Shown here piece by piece: positions 1 through 11,929 of a stretch of 64,000 nt of DNA; the stretch's first letter is position 1; each line of letters opens with the position of its first letter. The stretch lies in NCBI GenBank assembly GCA_003508835.1, contig PUFA01000116.1, positions 1,736,001 to 1,800,000 on the forward strand, written 5' to 3'. This DNA comes from Eonycteris spelaea (Eukaryota > Chordata > Mammalia > Chiroptera > Pteropodidae). The notes beneath the pieces were generated by a model that had not been told where the DNA came from, ran no database searches, and saw only the letters and a list, made by a program, of their open reading frames with translations. Position numbers and translations under genes: made by a program.

Positions 1-117
1 CCTCCCTGGGCCGTCGTTTCTTAGAGCCTTTCCGAACGCTGACTCCCACCCAAGAAACCAGCTCCACTGCGCAGACGCAAGCAGCGGGGGCCACGGGGAA
101 CCCTGCGCCTCAGCCAC

Positions 118-2050
118 CTGCGCGGAGCTGTGACGCCGCGCAGTGTGCCCCACCCCCTCCGGCCGTGCCGCCCTCGGTGTCACAGCCACCTCTGAGCATG
201 TGCACGACGGTGCCCCGCAGTCGTATGGTCAGCGCCTTGGTGCAGGTGAGGCCGCCGGCCCCGCAGGGCAGGTTCTGGGCTGAGACCGCGAACTGGCCAC
301 TGGCCTCTCGCACAGCAGATACTCGCAGGCCCCAGGGAAGGTGAGGACCAGCCCATCGAATGTCACGTAATGGGGGCGCCCGATGCCTGGCACCATCCAC
401 CGCACCGCTGGCCTGTGCAATGCCACTGCTGGCCCGGCACACGCTGTGGGCAAAGGCAGGAGGGGGAAACAGAGTCACAAAACAGCGTCCCAGGGCTGTA
501 TGCAGGGGAGGCAGCTGGTCCAGGCTCTAAGCAACTCCAGACAGACCTGCAACTTGGGGGTGGGGAGGTGTCCTGGAGGGCTCCCCTTGCCCGGGCCAAT
601 CTGGATGCCCCATCCCACCCATCACCCTAGCCCCCAAGCCAGGAGTCGCAAGGTCAAAAGGTTCCAGGTCACATGGCGGGCATACCACACATTGCAGTCC
701 TCCTGGATGGTAGCGTTGGGTGGGTACCACTGCCCGCCGTGGCGACAGGGACAGAGCTCAGGAGGCACACAGCGCTCGTCCTGGGCAGAGGCCGGGGACA
801 AAGGGGCACCTTGTTGGACACCATGCTCTGGCCACTGTTTCGACAGCTAGGTAGCAGAGCAGGCCCCACACAGCACCCTCCCCGACGTACCAGCCACACG
901 GTGCCCGGAGGCAGACACAGCCCCCCGCGCTGCCTGGTGCGCAGGTGCGCTCAGCCCCCCGGCTGTCACAGGTGAGGAGGCAGGCACCGGGGCATAGACA
1001 AGCTCACGCGGGCAGAATGCCCGCTGTGGGGCGCAGCGGCGAGCAGTGCAGTTCCAGAGGCCCCTCTCCTGGCAGACACTACCAAGGTCAAGGTCGGAGG
1101 GGGTGAGAGCAAGGCCCAAGACCAGCCTCACCTCCGAGCACCTGGTCTGACCTGGGAGAGCCTCCTGAGCCCCTAACGTTCACTCCAGAGACCTGAGCGT
1201 CTCCCCCAACACCCCAGTTGTTACAAGTATGGGGGTGGGGACTGTCCCCAGCACCCGGCCAGACCTGGGATAAACACTGTCACCCTTTCCTGCCCCAGCT
1301 GCTATGATGTTATTCTCTGGTCTCTGAGAGTGAACAACCCCCCTCCCAGCCCAGGCAGCAGGGGATTTCACTGAGGTCTCACCTCGCCACCAAGCCTTGG
1401 ACCCTGGGCTCACCTCTGCAGGTCCCTACCTTGCCTGTACTTCTCCCTAACCCCTGGCGGAGCCTGTGGACCTCACTCCGCTGAAATCAGAGATCTGGGT
1501 TCTAGCCCTCACCATGAACAGACTGTGTGACTGCAAGCCATTTAGCCTGTCTGAGCCTCAGTCGCCTCATCTGCAAAACGGGAATAATTCTCCCACTTCC
1601 TGTTTTACTTATTACAAAAATCAAGGAAGATGAAACAGAAGATGTACACGAAAGTGCTTTATAGGCCCTGCCATGCTCTACACTGAGCAGTTATCAGCGC
1701 TCGGCCGTTTCGGATGTGTGTGCCGTGTGAAAACCCACGGGGCTAGGAGCCCGGCCCTTTCTGCTGCACCTCCTCACCCCCAAGCTCTCTGCCTCATCCC
1801 AATGTGGCCGCCCTTACCAGCGGTTGCAGTCCTTCATGGTGTCACTGCCCGGGCATAGCGACGGGCTCCGAGCTGGCAGGGGCACATGCTGGGGGCACAC
1901 ACTGGCCCTCGGGGTCCCAGAGCAGCCCCGAGGGGCAGTTACAACCGGCCACACAGCCGCCCAGCTCCCCACAGTCCTCTGGCTCCCCACAGCTTCGACC
2001 GCACACTGGGGCGCACTCCTGGTACTCCTGGCCCCCAGGACACAGGACAG
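118..2050 (-). CDS. SSPO: SSPO exons 17-20: TIL modules and start of third vWD domain
   Basis: Exon 17 gives a full TIL module ([18 protein letters not shown] through [13 protein letters not shown]). Exon 18 reads [14 protein letters not shown] and [10 protein letters not shown]. Exon 19 is intact ([20 protein letters not shown]). Exon 20 starts a third vWD domain ([20 protein letters not shown], then [14 protein letters not shown]). Exon 17 is 233 bases versus 235 expected, exon 18 is 188 versus 190, and exon 20 lacks at least three bases; most of the losses fall in G or C runs. Confidence 0.84.
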
Positions 2051-5000
2051 CTGGGCACAGAGACACAAAGCAGGTCAAGGCATAGCCTCTGCTGCTCTGT
2101 CCCCCTCAGGATGCCACACTCCCTGTGCCTCCAGGAGAAGGCAAGCCAGCAATCTGCCAAGGTCAGAGGTCCTCCTGGGAGCCCTCCCCACCCCCTTGAA
2201 AGCTCTTGGGTCCCTCCGAGCTGGACCGGCTGGCTGAGTGGACTCACGGCAGAGGGTCTGGCTCCTCCAGGGAGATGAGGCACCCTCCTGGGCACAGCGC
2301 CGAGCATAGGCAGCGAGCACGGGCACAGGCAGTCCCTGCCAGAGGCGCAGCCGCACACGGCTGCCAGGCAGCGCAGGTGGAACGGCTCCCTGTCCACCAG
2401 CCCATGGCATTCCTTGGGGGAAGGTGAGGAAATGGGTCAGCTCCTGCCCCACAGATTCCCCCATCCCCGTTCCCACTGCCCTCCCCCTGTGCTCAGCAGC
2501 CCTGTCACAGCAGGGAACAGGGCCTTCCCAATAGCGGAGGAGGAGAGCAGGGCAGGTACTGACCCCATCTTACAGGTGAGTACGGGAGGCGTCCCCAACT
2601 GGCTACCTGGAAGGCTGGGCCATGCAGGACAGCGCAGGCTGTCTCTGCAAACACGTGGCGCTCAGGGTGGGTGCTGCAGGGAAGCAGGGTGCTGTCCTCT
2701 GAGGAGCACCTCCCCTCGCCTGCCAGCTGGAACTTGCTGACAAAGGCAGCAGTGCTGGTCTCCACATCGCCAGCAGGTGTCAGGAAGTCGTCCTGCTGGT
2801 TCCAGGTGAACGTGCCACACAGACCCTGCACCTGGGCCGCCCAGGTGGGTGGAGAACGGTCAAATCCCAGCCAGCTGTGGCCTCACCCAGCCACCCCCTC
2901 CTCCTGCTCGGCACACCTGGTGGGCATAGCGGGGGTCCAGGGTGATGTAGGCTGCAGGGTCCGACACCCCCCAGAGGACCTGGGCCCCAGGCCAGCGCAG
3001 CAGCAGGAAGGTAGAAGAAGCTCGGGAGACGCTGAGGCCCATGGGGCCACTCCAGGCAGGCCCACGTCCTGCCCATCGGCGAGGACATCTCCTAGAAGAG
3101 GGGAGCCAGTGACGGGGGTGCCCCACAGGCAGGCGGGGCTGATGAGGGTGGGTGGGAGTGCATGGCAGGACGAGGCTGTGAGAAGGGAAGGACCTTGCAT
3201 GGGAGCTAGAGGGCCCATGTCATGGTGGGCTGCCCGCACCAAGTGGCCCCCGGGAAGTCACCCGTTCCTCCTGAGCACCTAAGGACCACCCTCTGCACCG
3301 CTTGGCCTTTGGAGTCTGTGCATAGGAGCAGACCCAGGGAAGGAGAGTTGGAGGGGCTGCGGGCCTGGTTATGTCCTGGGGCCTGTCCGACCTTTTGCAA
3401 CTGTATGCCTTGCATTTTCCCCCCAGGACGAGGCAAAAGGTGCCTTGGAAAATTTCCACAGGACTCTGGGTCTGCTTCAGAGATGGGAGGTGAGGGGAAT
3501 AGAGGAGTGAGGTCGGCCGTGGGAATCGGAGGGAGGTTTGGGGTTCGGGAACCACGGGCAGTGTGGACGAAGGTGCTGGACAGAGCCAGAGTCTGCAGGC
3601 AGAGCACAGTTTCAGGAGGCCACAAGGGCCTGAGCTACTGGGAGCAGAAGGCCTGGTAGGCAGGTGCTCTGATTTCTGAGGCTACCTGAGTCCCTGAGCT
3701 GGACGTGGGTGTCCCCCAGGGAGACAGAGATGGCGTGGAGGCAGCTCCCAGAGTCACAGGCCCCATGCTCCAGCACAATCAGCAGCTGCCCCTTGGCAAC
3801 GTCCTGGGTGGATGATGAGAAATGTGGCGTGGTGGGGCGGGGCATGCCTACGCGCATCTGTTCTGCAGGACACCTGCAGCACACACCTGCAGGCAGCTCC
3901 CACCCCAAGCATGTCGACCACCTTCCAGCCAGCCAGACTCCGTGGAGTGGAGACTTGGCCCTCACAGTGCTGGCGTGAGTGAATGTATGTGTGCACATGT
4001 GTGTGCGCATGCATGTCTGCATGTGTGCATGCATGACCGCACGTGTGCACATGTGTCTGCATTGTGCACATGTGTGTGCATGCATGACTGCATGTGTGTA
4101 CATACGTGTCTGCATGTGCGCGCATGTGTCTGCATGCGCACATGTTTGCATTACGCTGTGCGCATACGTGTGTGCATGTGTGTCGTGTCTGCATGTGTGC
4201 GCATGCGTGCACATGTCTGCATGTGCGCACATGTGTACGCGTGCATGTCTGCATGTGTGCGCATGTATGTCTGCATATGTGCGCATGTATTCTGCATGTG
4301 TGTGCACGTGTCTGCAGTGCGCTCATGTCTGCATGTGTGCCATGCTGTGTGCGCGTGTGCATGCATGTCTGCATGTGTGCGCATGTATGTCTGCATGTGT
4401 GCACATGTATGTCTGCACGTTGGGTCAAGATGTCTCCCCTTCCTCCCCGTGGGTACGTATTTCATGTCTGTATCTGCGCTAAACATTTGCTAAATCTATA
4501 TGCGCACGTATGAGTGTGTCAAGTGTGCACGCCCGTTTGTGTCTGCGTGTGTAAGAATATGTGTAGGCCTGAACTTGGAAGTCACCTAATTTCACTGGGG
4601 GACGCTGGGAGGAAAGAGGCCCTTATTGCCCTGGGGTTGTACCGCACAAAGCAGCCCTGTGACAAACCCGGCGTGTCCCATCTGTGAGAAAGGACTTCGA
4701 GGCTGGGTTTTGTTTTGTGCCCCTGGGCTGGGGTGGCAGACGGCAGAACTTTCCCAGAAACCTATGGAGGAGGTGAGAACCCAAAGGGGAGGCTTCGGGG
4801 TCTGTTGCAGCCATCCGCCCTCCGGACTCCATTTCATTCCCCCACAGCTTTCCCCTGGGCGACTGTGTGTTTTGTTCATTTATCTAGAGGTTTCTTTACG
4901 GTCACCTGTCTTCCACAGCACCTAGGAGGGCCCCTGCTCTGGCAAGTCCCAAGCCACCCCCCACCCCTCCCCTTCCCGCTCCAGAGTTAGTCCTCTGCGC

Positions 5001-8000
5001 ACCTGCGCCAGGCTCCAGCGGCACCCCGGGCGGCCGCGGAAGAAGAAGCTCCCCCATCAAAGGTGAGGTACTGTCCGTCCCCGCCCACCGCGCACTCGCG
5101 GGGCAAGGCGCCTGCGCGCACACCCAGCGGCCGTCCTGGCACACGCTTGGGCACACCGTCGGGGAGCACCATCTGGGTCAGCCCCCCAGGGGACGGGGAT
5201 ACTGAGCTGGAGACGACCTTCCGTCCCCCAATCCCCTCGTGCTAGAAGGTCAGGAGCTGGAGCTCTAGGACTTTAAGCAAGGCCATCGATTATGCCAGGA
5301 GAGGTCACAGACCGCTGGCTCCATAAGCGGAGGCAGGTTGAGGAGACAGCATAAGGGAGGATCAGAGGGGACCGGGCAGCGAGAGGCCAGCATGGCCCGC
5401 AGACCCACCACGGTTGCACAGCTGGCGCACGACGTCACCGGCGCATAGCGCTGGCGCCGTGGTAGCACGGGCAGCGGGAGGCAGGAACACAGAGGGCGCC
5501 GTCCCAGAAGAGGCCCGGCGGGCACTCGCAGCCACTCACGCACTCCTCCCTGCAGGACCCCTCCGCTTCCCCGCCCACTGCGGAGCAGCTGGGCGGGCAG
5601 GCTGAGGCGCAGTCCACGTACACCTGGCCCCCCAGGCACAGGCGCTCTGCGGCACAGGAGTGGGCTGTGAGGCCCAGGGGCTGCCCTCACCAGCCCCCCA
5701 CCCCGCTGCCCCTGAAACGCCCGGAGATCAGACAGAGGACTCAGCCCGCCCCAGAGCGCTCACAGTAGGGCCCTCAGTCAATTCCCAGTTCTGGAGGGTG
5801 GGGAGGTGGGACGGACAGGCAAGAGTCCTACCGCAGAAGCCCGCTTCCTCCAGCTCAGGTAGATGCCCCTGCTGGCCACAGTCCCTGGCGTAGCTGGCCA
5901 AAGGTGTACACACAGCCTCCTGCCGGGCGTCTCTCCCACTGCCCACTGCCCGCCCCAGCACAGTAGGCAAAAAGGCAGGCCTCGTGTACTCAGCCGGGGA
6001 ACCTTGGAGAAGGGCCAGCCCCTCAGCCAACCAGCCTTCTCCTCCAACACTACCCAGCACCTCCCTCCTCTTCAATCCCACCCTGGTTTATGACCAAACA
6101 CATGTGGGCTGGAAGGGACCTCAGAGATCACACATATGAGCTGTCTCATTTCCCAGAAAGTACCAAGGACAGAGAGAAGCAGTTTGACCAATAGCCCAAA
6201 GCAATCCAGAGGCAGGACCAAATTCCCCCTCTGGAATCTCCCTAGCACCCTGTCTTTTTGGCCCCTTCGGTGCTGGGCGGGGCACCACCTCCATCCCCAC
6301 CCATACCTGGGCGTGGCATTCCCTGAATGGACCGTCCAGCAGCTGGTGGCACACATCCTGGGCTTCAGCCCGCAGCTGGCCAGCCCCTATGTCTGCCTCT
6401 GTGCCTCTCAGCGGGTCCTCACAGCCTTGGGCTGCCTCTGCCGCATCCAGACACCCAGGCTGGGACAATTGGAGTCAAGCCAGGAGGCAGGGATAAGGCA
6501 CATTAACAAGGACACCAGGAAAATGGCCACTGCCCTTATAGCTGCTTTAAGGCCCCACTGATGTGACCAGCAGCCCAGACATCCTGGGGCTGTGGGTGGG
6601 TGGGTGGGGGTGGGCAGCAAAGTGGTATGCCCAAGTAGAGGGCAGGAGAGCCGAGATCCCTGTCAACCCATAGGCAGGAGGTTTGATAACTAGCTAGTCA
6701 ATCAAAGCTTCTTGGTGACCAGATCAGTGAGTGTGTCCCCTGGGTGGTCAGTTCACGCAGGCAGCAGGAGCAGCACCTTACACTGTGCTCCTATGGGACC
6801 CCCGAGCCTGCCTTTCCTTCCCTGAGGACCTGGGAGAAGGCCAGGCCTCATCACTTGACGGAAACAGAGCAGAGGCTTGGAGGTATCAGAGGAGCCAGGA
6901 GTGGGCGGGCAGGTGGGGAGCGAGGGACCCCAGGCTCCCCAAGGCCGGCAGTCTCACCTCTGAGTCAGGGAGCCTCCAGGAATTCCCAAAGGTAGCAGCT
7001 AGTGCAGCCAGCCCCCCGCCTGGCTCCAAGAAATCATCTGGGGAAGGGCGGGGCGCAGGTGCTGGTCTGAGGCCTCGGGTCTCCTCCTCCCTCCCACCCC
7101 AGCAACCTTGCCACTCCCCACTCACCCTCAGGACGGCCATTGTAGACCCCACAGAGGCCTTGAGTCTGCCCCTGGAGCTCGAGGTCTACGGAAATGGAGA
7201 TCGAACTGGACCTGTCCAGCCGCACTACGACGCCCAGGCCGCTGGCCAGCACCAGCCAGTCGCCTTGCCACTGCAGGCTCAGCCCTGGGCAGGGGAAGGA
7301 GTCACACTCGCCGTCCCTCCCACCGTCGCATGGGGGTTCAGACTGCCCAGGGGAGGGAGGAGACGAGGATTCTCACAGGTCTAGAGAAGCCTGCACTTTA
7401 TAGCCTGATAGCAGACCCCATGGGTTTCCGGTCACAGCCCTTTTTGAGAAGCTCATGAACACAACAGACGTGAGAGAGTAGACTGCAAAACACACGTGCG
7501 TGCGTGTGCACGCACACGAAACCCCGTCCCCGCCTCGCTCCCTGCATCCCCACCAGGACAAAAGTTCCGGTAGGGGAATGTCCCATCTAGTAGCATGAAA
7601 CGCACTGTGGGAGGCAGGTGGGGAAACCGAGGCTCAGAGAGGTTAAGTAGTTACGTGGAGGGACTTGCCCGAGGTCACACTGTGAAGGGACTAGTGAGCG
7701 TGAGTTGCAGGGGTGGGCGGGGGACTAGATCAACAACCTCTGGCTTCTCAGCTGGCTCCCACATTTCCAAATGCCTCCCAAGAGCAGTGGGGGTCAGTGC
7801 CCAGCTGCTTTCTACTGCCCTTCTGAGTCCCACCCTGGGGCGGGCAGACTGTCCCTTACCAGGGAGCAACCGAGACTCCCCATCAGGTACCAGCTGCCCG
7901 TTCACAGAGACATTTCCTCCCCGGATCAGCACTTCCTCTGGTCCCATCATCACCCGGGCCTGGGCGGGAGGGCATCGTGGACGACAGGTCAGCATCTCTT

Positions 8001-9724
8001 CCTCCCACATCCAGCTCCCGCCCTGTGTCCATCCTCATCTTCCTCCCTCACCAGCTGACAGTGCCCAGGCTGGGGACAATGGCCCCTGGGCTGGAGGTGG
8101 ACAGCCCAGGTGGAATCAGCAGCCCCTGCCAGCAGGTAGGTGCAGCGGCCCAGGAAGTGGTAGTGGTGCCCGTCAAAGGTGCGGTAGTGGAAGCCGGACC
8201 AGGTGGCACAGGTGGCCGAGGGACGCGGGCGCTGGCTCCAGAGCTGGGCCACGGCCCCCGGGAGGGGCTGCAGGAGGGCTGGAGAGGGCGTGCCACCTGG
8301 AGGACATGCACCACTGTGAGCATCTGAGTGTGGGGGAGGAGGGCAGAGGAGGCGGGATCCAGGTGGACTGGCATGGTCACTCTGGTGGGCAGGGCAGGGA
8401 GGGGACTCATCTGAAAGGACAGGGAAGAGCTACGGACCCCCTGAGGAAAGGCTCAGAGCTCAGGAACTCCATGTGGGAGCACCTGTGAGGGAAGCAGGTG
8501 ACAGCTGGGACTCTGCCTATTGTCAGGCGGGGGACCTACCTGGGAGCCGTTGGCTAGAGCAGTTGAGGCAGGCCTGGGAGCGGCCATCCCTCCAGCTCTG
8601 TCCCCAAGGCAGGGCACAGCATTCCTGCAGGCTTCCTGCAGAAGCATTAGCTGAGCCTGTCCCAGGCTGACACTGTCGCGTGGCAAAGCAGTGGCCCTCT
8701 GGGGTGGCTTCTGCAAGGGCTATGGTGGTAGAGGGGGGAAAAATGAGGCAGACCCAGTCAGCCAGCCTGGACCCTGCTTCCTTCCCCAGGCAGCCCGCTA
8801 CCTCCATGAAACCGCAGCTCTGGACTAGCCTCAGGTACTTACCCAGGGTGCAGTGGCTGCCCCCCCATCCTGGGCAGCAAACCCTCACCGTCCGGTTCCA
8901 CGCAGCAGGCCGGGTTTCTGGGGCCTGGGTCCACCGAGCAAGCAGAAGGGAGGAGACATTAATGCTGAGCCCAGCCTCACCCCCAGGAAAGGCCTGGGAC
9001 GGCCATTCAGTCTGGCCACCTGCTCTCCGAGTGGCTTTACCATGTGCTTCCTCCTCTTGGTCTTCATTTCCCCGTGTGCAAAGTAAGATAAACTTGGGGA
9101 GGCTGACCGGAGGGCAGGCACAGGCAGCGGGCACGAGATGCCCACACCGCGGTGTCCACTCCCGCACTGCCGGCCCTTTGAGAACCCGCCCAGGCCTGCT
9201 TCCCTAATGCCTGCCTCTCCAGGTCACCACCCAGGCCTCCCCAGCTCTCGGGGTCCTGCGCTCTTCTGGCTTGCTCTGCAGCCAGCCTGGGCTCCCACCC
9301 ACACTCACTTGTAGATAGGACAGAGCCCCGCACGTCTGCTCCGGGACAGGTCCAGCCGCCAGCCCAGGCGCTGGTAATGGTAGAGGCCGGTGCAGGGCAC
9401 CAGGTCCTCCTGACGGGGGGCCACTTCCTCCTCTACCAGGACGGTCTCCGTCTGCTCACACCATCGCCTGCTCATGAAGAGAATGACAGCTGCTGCCACT
9501 GTCCCCTCTGTCACCAAGAAGCCCTGTCCTGTGATCCTGCTCCCCAGGGAAGTTACTGAGCTGAGGAGGAAGCCGAAGCTGGGAGGGGAGTCTGGGGGTC
9601 CCACAGGGTCCCAGTCATGAGGCGGGAGGAACAAGATCTTAGTTGTAGGGGGTTTTCTGGAGAGGGCTGCTTACCCGTTGGTAAGTGCCCATGCCATCCC
9701 AAACAGGAGGGCAGGGAGCAGCAT
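118..9724 (-). CDS. SSPO: SCO-spondin, N-terminal part (20 exons, gene continues beyond the window)
   Basis: SCO-spondin is a giant secreted glycoprotein of the subcommissural organ and the main component of Reissner's fibre in cerebrospinal fluid (family knowledge). Minus-strand exons with GT/AG borders: 9675-9724, 9309-9467, 8843-8924, 8540-8719, 8052-8296, 7860-7959, 7126-7284, 6958-7037, 6307-6459, 5832-6002, 5409-5646, 5003-5145, 3686-3803, 2917-3091, 2607-2831, 2248-2412, 1818-2050, 891-1078, 686-780 and about 118-443. The start at 9724 gives a signal peptide ([13 protein letters not shown]), then an EMI-like segment ending CCPGWGG, two vWD-C8-TIL blocks and the start of a third vWD. 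Exons 1, 2, 4-9, 13, 15 and 19 are open and phase-consistent. Exons 3, 10-12, 14, 16-18 and 20 each lack one or more bases, so no continuous reading frame exists as given. It could be a pseudogene in this species or a consensus artefact. Gene identity is very secure; the border of exon 20 is less so. Confidence 0.93.
1485..1705 (+). repeat. MIR SINE
   Basis: The core pattern matches MIR: GGTTCTAGCC, then tgtgactgcaagccattta, gagcctcagt and tcatctgcaaaacggg. It lies in an SSPO intron, is diverged, and has no clear target-site duplication. Confidence 0.7.
2248..5145 (-). CDS. SSPO: SSPO exons 12-16: second vWD domain and C8 segment
   Basis: Exon 12 (143 bases) opens [10 protein letters not shown] and carries [13 protein letters not shown]. 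Exon 13 reads [18 protein letters not shown]. Exon 14 has [20 protein letters not shown]. Exon 15 has the vWD core [20 protein letters not shown]. Exon 16 carries [15 protein letters not shown] and then, one frame over, [13 protein letters not shown]. Exons 12, 14 and 16 are short by two, one and one bases against the phase demanded by their borders. The 1.2-kb intron at 3804-5002 holds a TG/CATG array. Confidence 0.85.
3973..4425. repeat. Compound TG/CATG/TGCATGTG microsatellite
   Basis: About 450 bases of nearly unbroken alternating purine-pyrimidine sequence (units such as TGCATGTGTGCG) lie in the intron between SSPO exons 12 and 13. Its six-frame translations are His/Thr/Cys-rich artefacts. 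Such tracts can adopt Z-DNA and are length-polymorphic. Confidence 0.92.
5409..6459 (-). CDS. SSPO: SSPO exons 9-11: C8 and first TIL domain, frame-disrupted
   Basis: Exon 9 (6307-6459) is a clean C8 half ending CHAQ. Exon 10 (5832-6002) encodes, in alternating frames, PAEY then [10 protein letters not shown] then a segment with [12 protein letters not shown], so several single-base indels sit inside 171 bases. Exon 11 (5409-5646) is a TIL cysteine-rich module ([13 protein letters not shown] ... [15 protein letters not shown]). It then breaks at three places where one G or C is missing from a short run; the three losses restore the exit phase. Confidence 0.82.
6958..8296 (-). CDS. SSPO: SSPO exons 5-8: first von Willebrand type D domain
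   Basis: Exon 5 contains the hallmark start of a vWD domain ([20 protein letters not shown]) and exon 7 the conserved LCGVYNG motif. Exon lengths 245, 100, 159 and 80 give consistent phases at every junction, so this block is intact. vWD domains drive multimerisation and calcium-dependent folding in secreted giant proteins (family knowledge). A short MIR relic lies in the intron at 7610-7690. Confidence 0.88.
7605..7695 (-). repeat. MIR fragment
   Basis: The antisense MIR core is visible: ggggaaaccgaggctcagag, gttaagtag, then gaggtcacac. It is intronic in SSPO. Confidence 0.6.
8843..9467 (-). CDS. SSPO: SSPO exons 2-3: EMI-like N-terminal segment, with a frame break at the junction
   Basis: Exon 2 (9309-9467) reads RWCEQTETV through [18 protein letters not shown] to CPIYK. 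Exon 3 (8843-8924) reads [20 protein letters not shown]. The CCPGW cluster is typical of EMI domains. Exon 2 leaves two bases, but the frame that exon 3 needs starts at phase 0. Exon 3 is 82 bases where 83 would join, so one C appears to be missing from the C run at its first codons. Confidence 0.85.
9675..9724 (-). CDS. SSPO: SSPO exon 1: start codon and signal peptide
   Basis: ATG is at 9724-9722. The 50 coding bases give a hydrophobic leader, [16 protein letters not shown], followed by a GTAAG donor at 9674. The exon leaves two bases, and exon 2 (start 9467) supplies the third to read NGRWCEQ. This exon fixes the 5-prime end of the coding sequence. No CpG island or clear TATA box lies directly upstream, which fits a tissue-restricted promoter (inference). 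Confidence 0.88.
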
Positions 9725-10018
9725 GGTGCCCCCACAGGTCACCTTCGAGGGACTATGAGGCTTAGGGGAGCAATGTGTAGCAGGAGAGCAGAGACCAGCG
9801 CTGCCTCCCCCACCACACTGCCGGCTGCAGCAACCCAGCCTGGTGAGTCCCAGGCAGCCCCAGGGCTCTGGGGCTGGGCGGGCTTTATCTCAGCCCCATG
9901 GCCCCGGGCGCCAGCTGCCAGGTACCAGCTGCCGGGAACCAGATTGGACTTGCCTGCATGTCTCACAATCCCCTCAGAGGCCAGCTCTCCTTGGAAACAG
10001 TCCCCTTCTTGCCCCTGT

Positions 10019-10019
10019 C

Positions 10020-10052
<33 letters not shown>
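10019..10052. repeat. (TG)n microsatellite
   Basis: About 14 TG units followed by CG steps, in the SSPO-ZNF467 intergenic region. Confidence 0.95.
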
Positions 10053-10053
<1 letters not shown>

Positions 10054-11900
10054 CTCCAGGCCACAGCCAGCCACGCTGAGCCTCTATTTCCACACTTCAG
10101 TCCCTACCACAAATTAATGCGGACTCTGGACAAGCCACTGTCCCTTTCTGGGTCATGATTTCCATACCAGTAAAAACTCCAGGGGCCTCCCAAGGATGCT
10201 TGGGTGGGACTCGGGGTTCCACAAATACTTTGAAATCGTGTGTGTGCACACGTTTTTCTGAAGGCAGGCAGTTCTATAACTTTTCTTAGATTCTCAAGGG
10301 GGACATGACCCCACAAAATGTTCAAGAGTCACACGGCCAAATGACAGATCTGGTCTTCCAGCCCTACAATTCTGACTTTATGATTCCCTCCGGTTCCCTT
10401 TCTTGCCTCCTCCTGTTCTATCTCCCTCCAGGCACTCTGGAAGTGAGGGTCAGTGAGCGGAAGGACCCCAGTTTCCAGGGAGATTGGACTATGTGGATGC
10501 AGGAATGACAGGCACCCTTTCCTCGGTGGTCCGACTTCTTACTGGGGGCAGTTATGTGTGACTGCCTGGATCCGCCCTGGTCTCCTTCTGAGGGTCTACC
10601 TAGGGTCCGCGGGGTCCAGAAGCAGGAAGCCCAGGCATGGAATGAGAGCAAGCCTCAGGGAGGAGTGCCTGGTGGGAGGTGGGGGCAGGAGACGGGAGGG
10701 GCCCCCGGGGCAAGGCAGGGCAGCCGGATGGGATAATCCCAGCATCCGTCTGGTTGGAAGGAGGCAGCAGCAGGCGCCTGGGGGGAATCCTGCTTACATC
10801 CTGGCTGGAATGTGGCCTGGGCCTCAGATTCTGTAACCCTCCATCCCCAAAACCCGATGTCCCTCCAAGCATCCCACATAATCACCCCCACGGGAGGTGA
10901 GGCGGCTATGGGGAACCAGAGCCTCACAAGGCATTTCTTCTGGACCCACCATTGTCCCCAGGGCCAAAAAAGGTGCTTCCTCGGGGACTTCTCCAATGAA
11001 GTCCTCAGCAAGGGCAGGGACACCCTGCGGTTCTGTCAGTTCTGTCTGTCACGTAGCTCACAAGGACATTCCCCCCGCCCTCACTCTTCACAGGCTCACA
11101 CTTCCACCGCAGGTAGCACAAGGAGAGACACAGGTGCTGGCGCCCCAGCCCACCCAGCACACGGTAATGCATTCTGCTCCCAGGGCAGGCTGTGCGCTGA
11201 CTCGCCCAAACAGCCCCCCAAGACAGACAGAAAGGTCTTTCCCAGCTGATTCCCAGGGACCCCACACTCTTCCGGTTGCCACCGGCTCCCTGTTTCTCCT
11301 CCTGTCCTAAACATGAACAAATATTGATGGTGCCTCTGCCGTGTGCCATGCTTCTCGGTCCCCACAGCCCCTCCTTGTGATGAGGCAGGAAAGGCTCCTT
11401 GCTCTGTGCTCCAAAGACCATCCGCCCCCAACCCCCAGCTGGATTCCAACCACTGCTGATAAGGCTGCACTTGGGTTGAGAGAATCGCCCTTTCCCCCAA
11501 AGGGGGTGGGCGGGAGGAAGCTGGAACCCAGGGCCGATGGCAGGAAGAGATTAGGGAGAGGGTGCCTGTAGTAACCAGCCGGCACTTGCGCTCAGGAGGA
11601 CAGGATGTGGGGAGCTCTCAGATGAAGGGGTGCCCAGGTGGCAAGGCGGGACAAACACGGTAACCTCGGCCAGGACAGTGAGGGCCGAGGGCACCCCTGC
11701 ACACCTGACTGGGGGAGCTTCAGCCCTGTAGGGGAGCCTGCGCAAATAACTCCCGCTCCCCAGCCCCCTGGACCCCGCCCTCAGTCTCTGCCCAGCCCGA
11801 CTCCCTTCCAGGTGACTCCTCTCCAGCCCTGCCTTCTCCCTGGGGACGTGAGTCGAAACTCCCACACCCCCAATTTCTACTTGGAAGGGCCCATTCGTGG
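10053..11900. other. Intergenic DNA between the divergent SSPO and ZNF467 genes
   Basis: I see no supported gene or recognisable repeat here. The open frames are short, lack conserved motifs and overlap on both strands. The stretch probably holds the SSPO promoter and distal control sequence for both genes, but I can point to no specific site. Confidence 0.5.
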
Positions 11901-11929
11901 TAGGCACAGAGGCCCAGCCCTGCCTCCTT

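Noticed and set aside
3612..4493. His/Thr/Cys-rich open frames of 110-231 codons on both strands
   Set aside because: They are translations of the TG/CATG microsatellite; the 231-codon one only gains real residues where it enters SSPO exon 13.
8924..9309. An alternative splice choice that would rescue the SSPO exon 2-3 frame
   Set aside because: No other GT after the exon 2 coding end avoids the TGA, and no other AG before ETRPAAW gives the needed phase, so I kept the frame-break reading.
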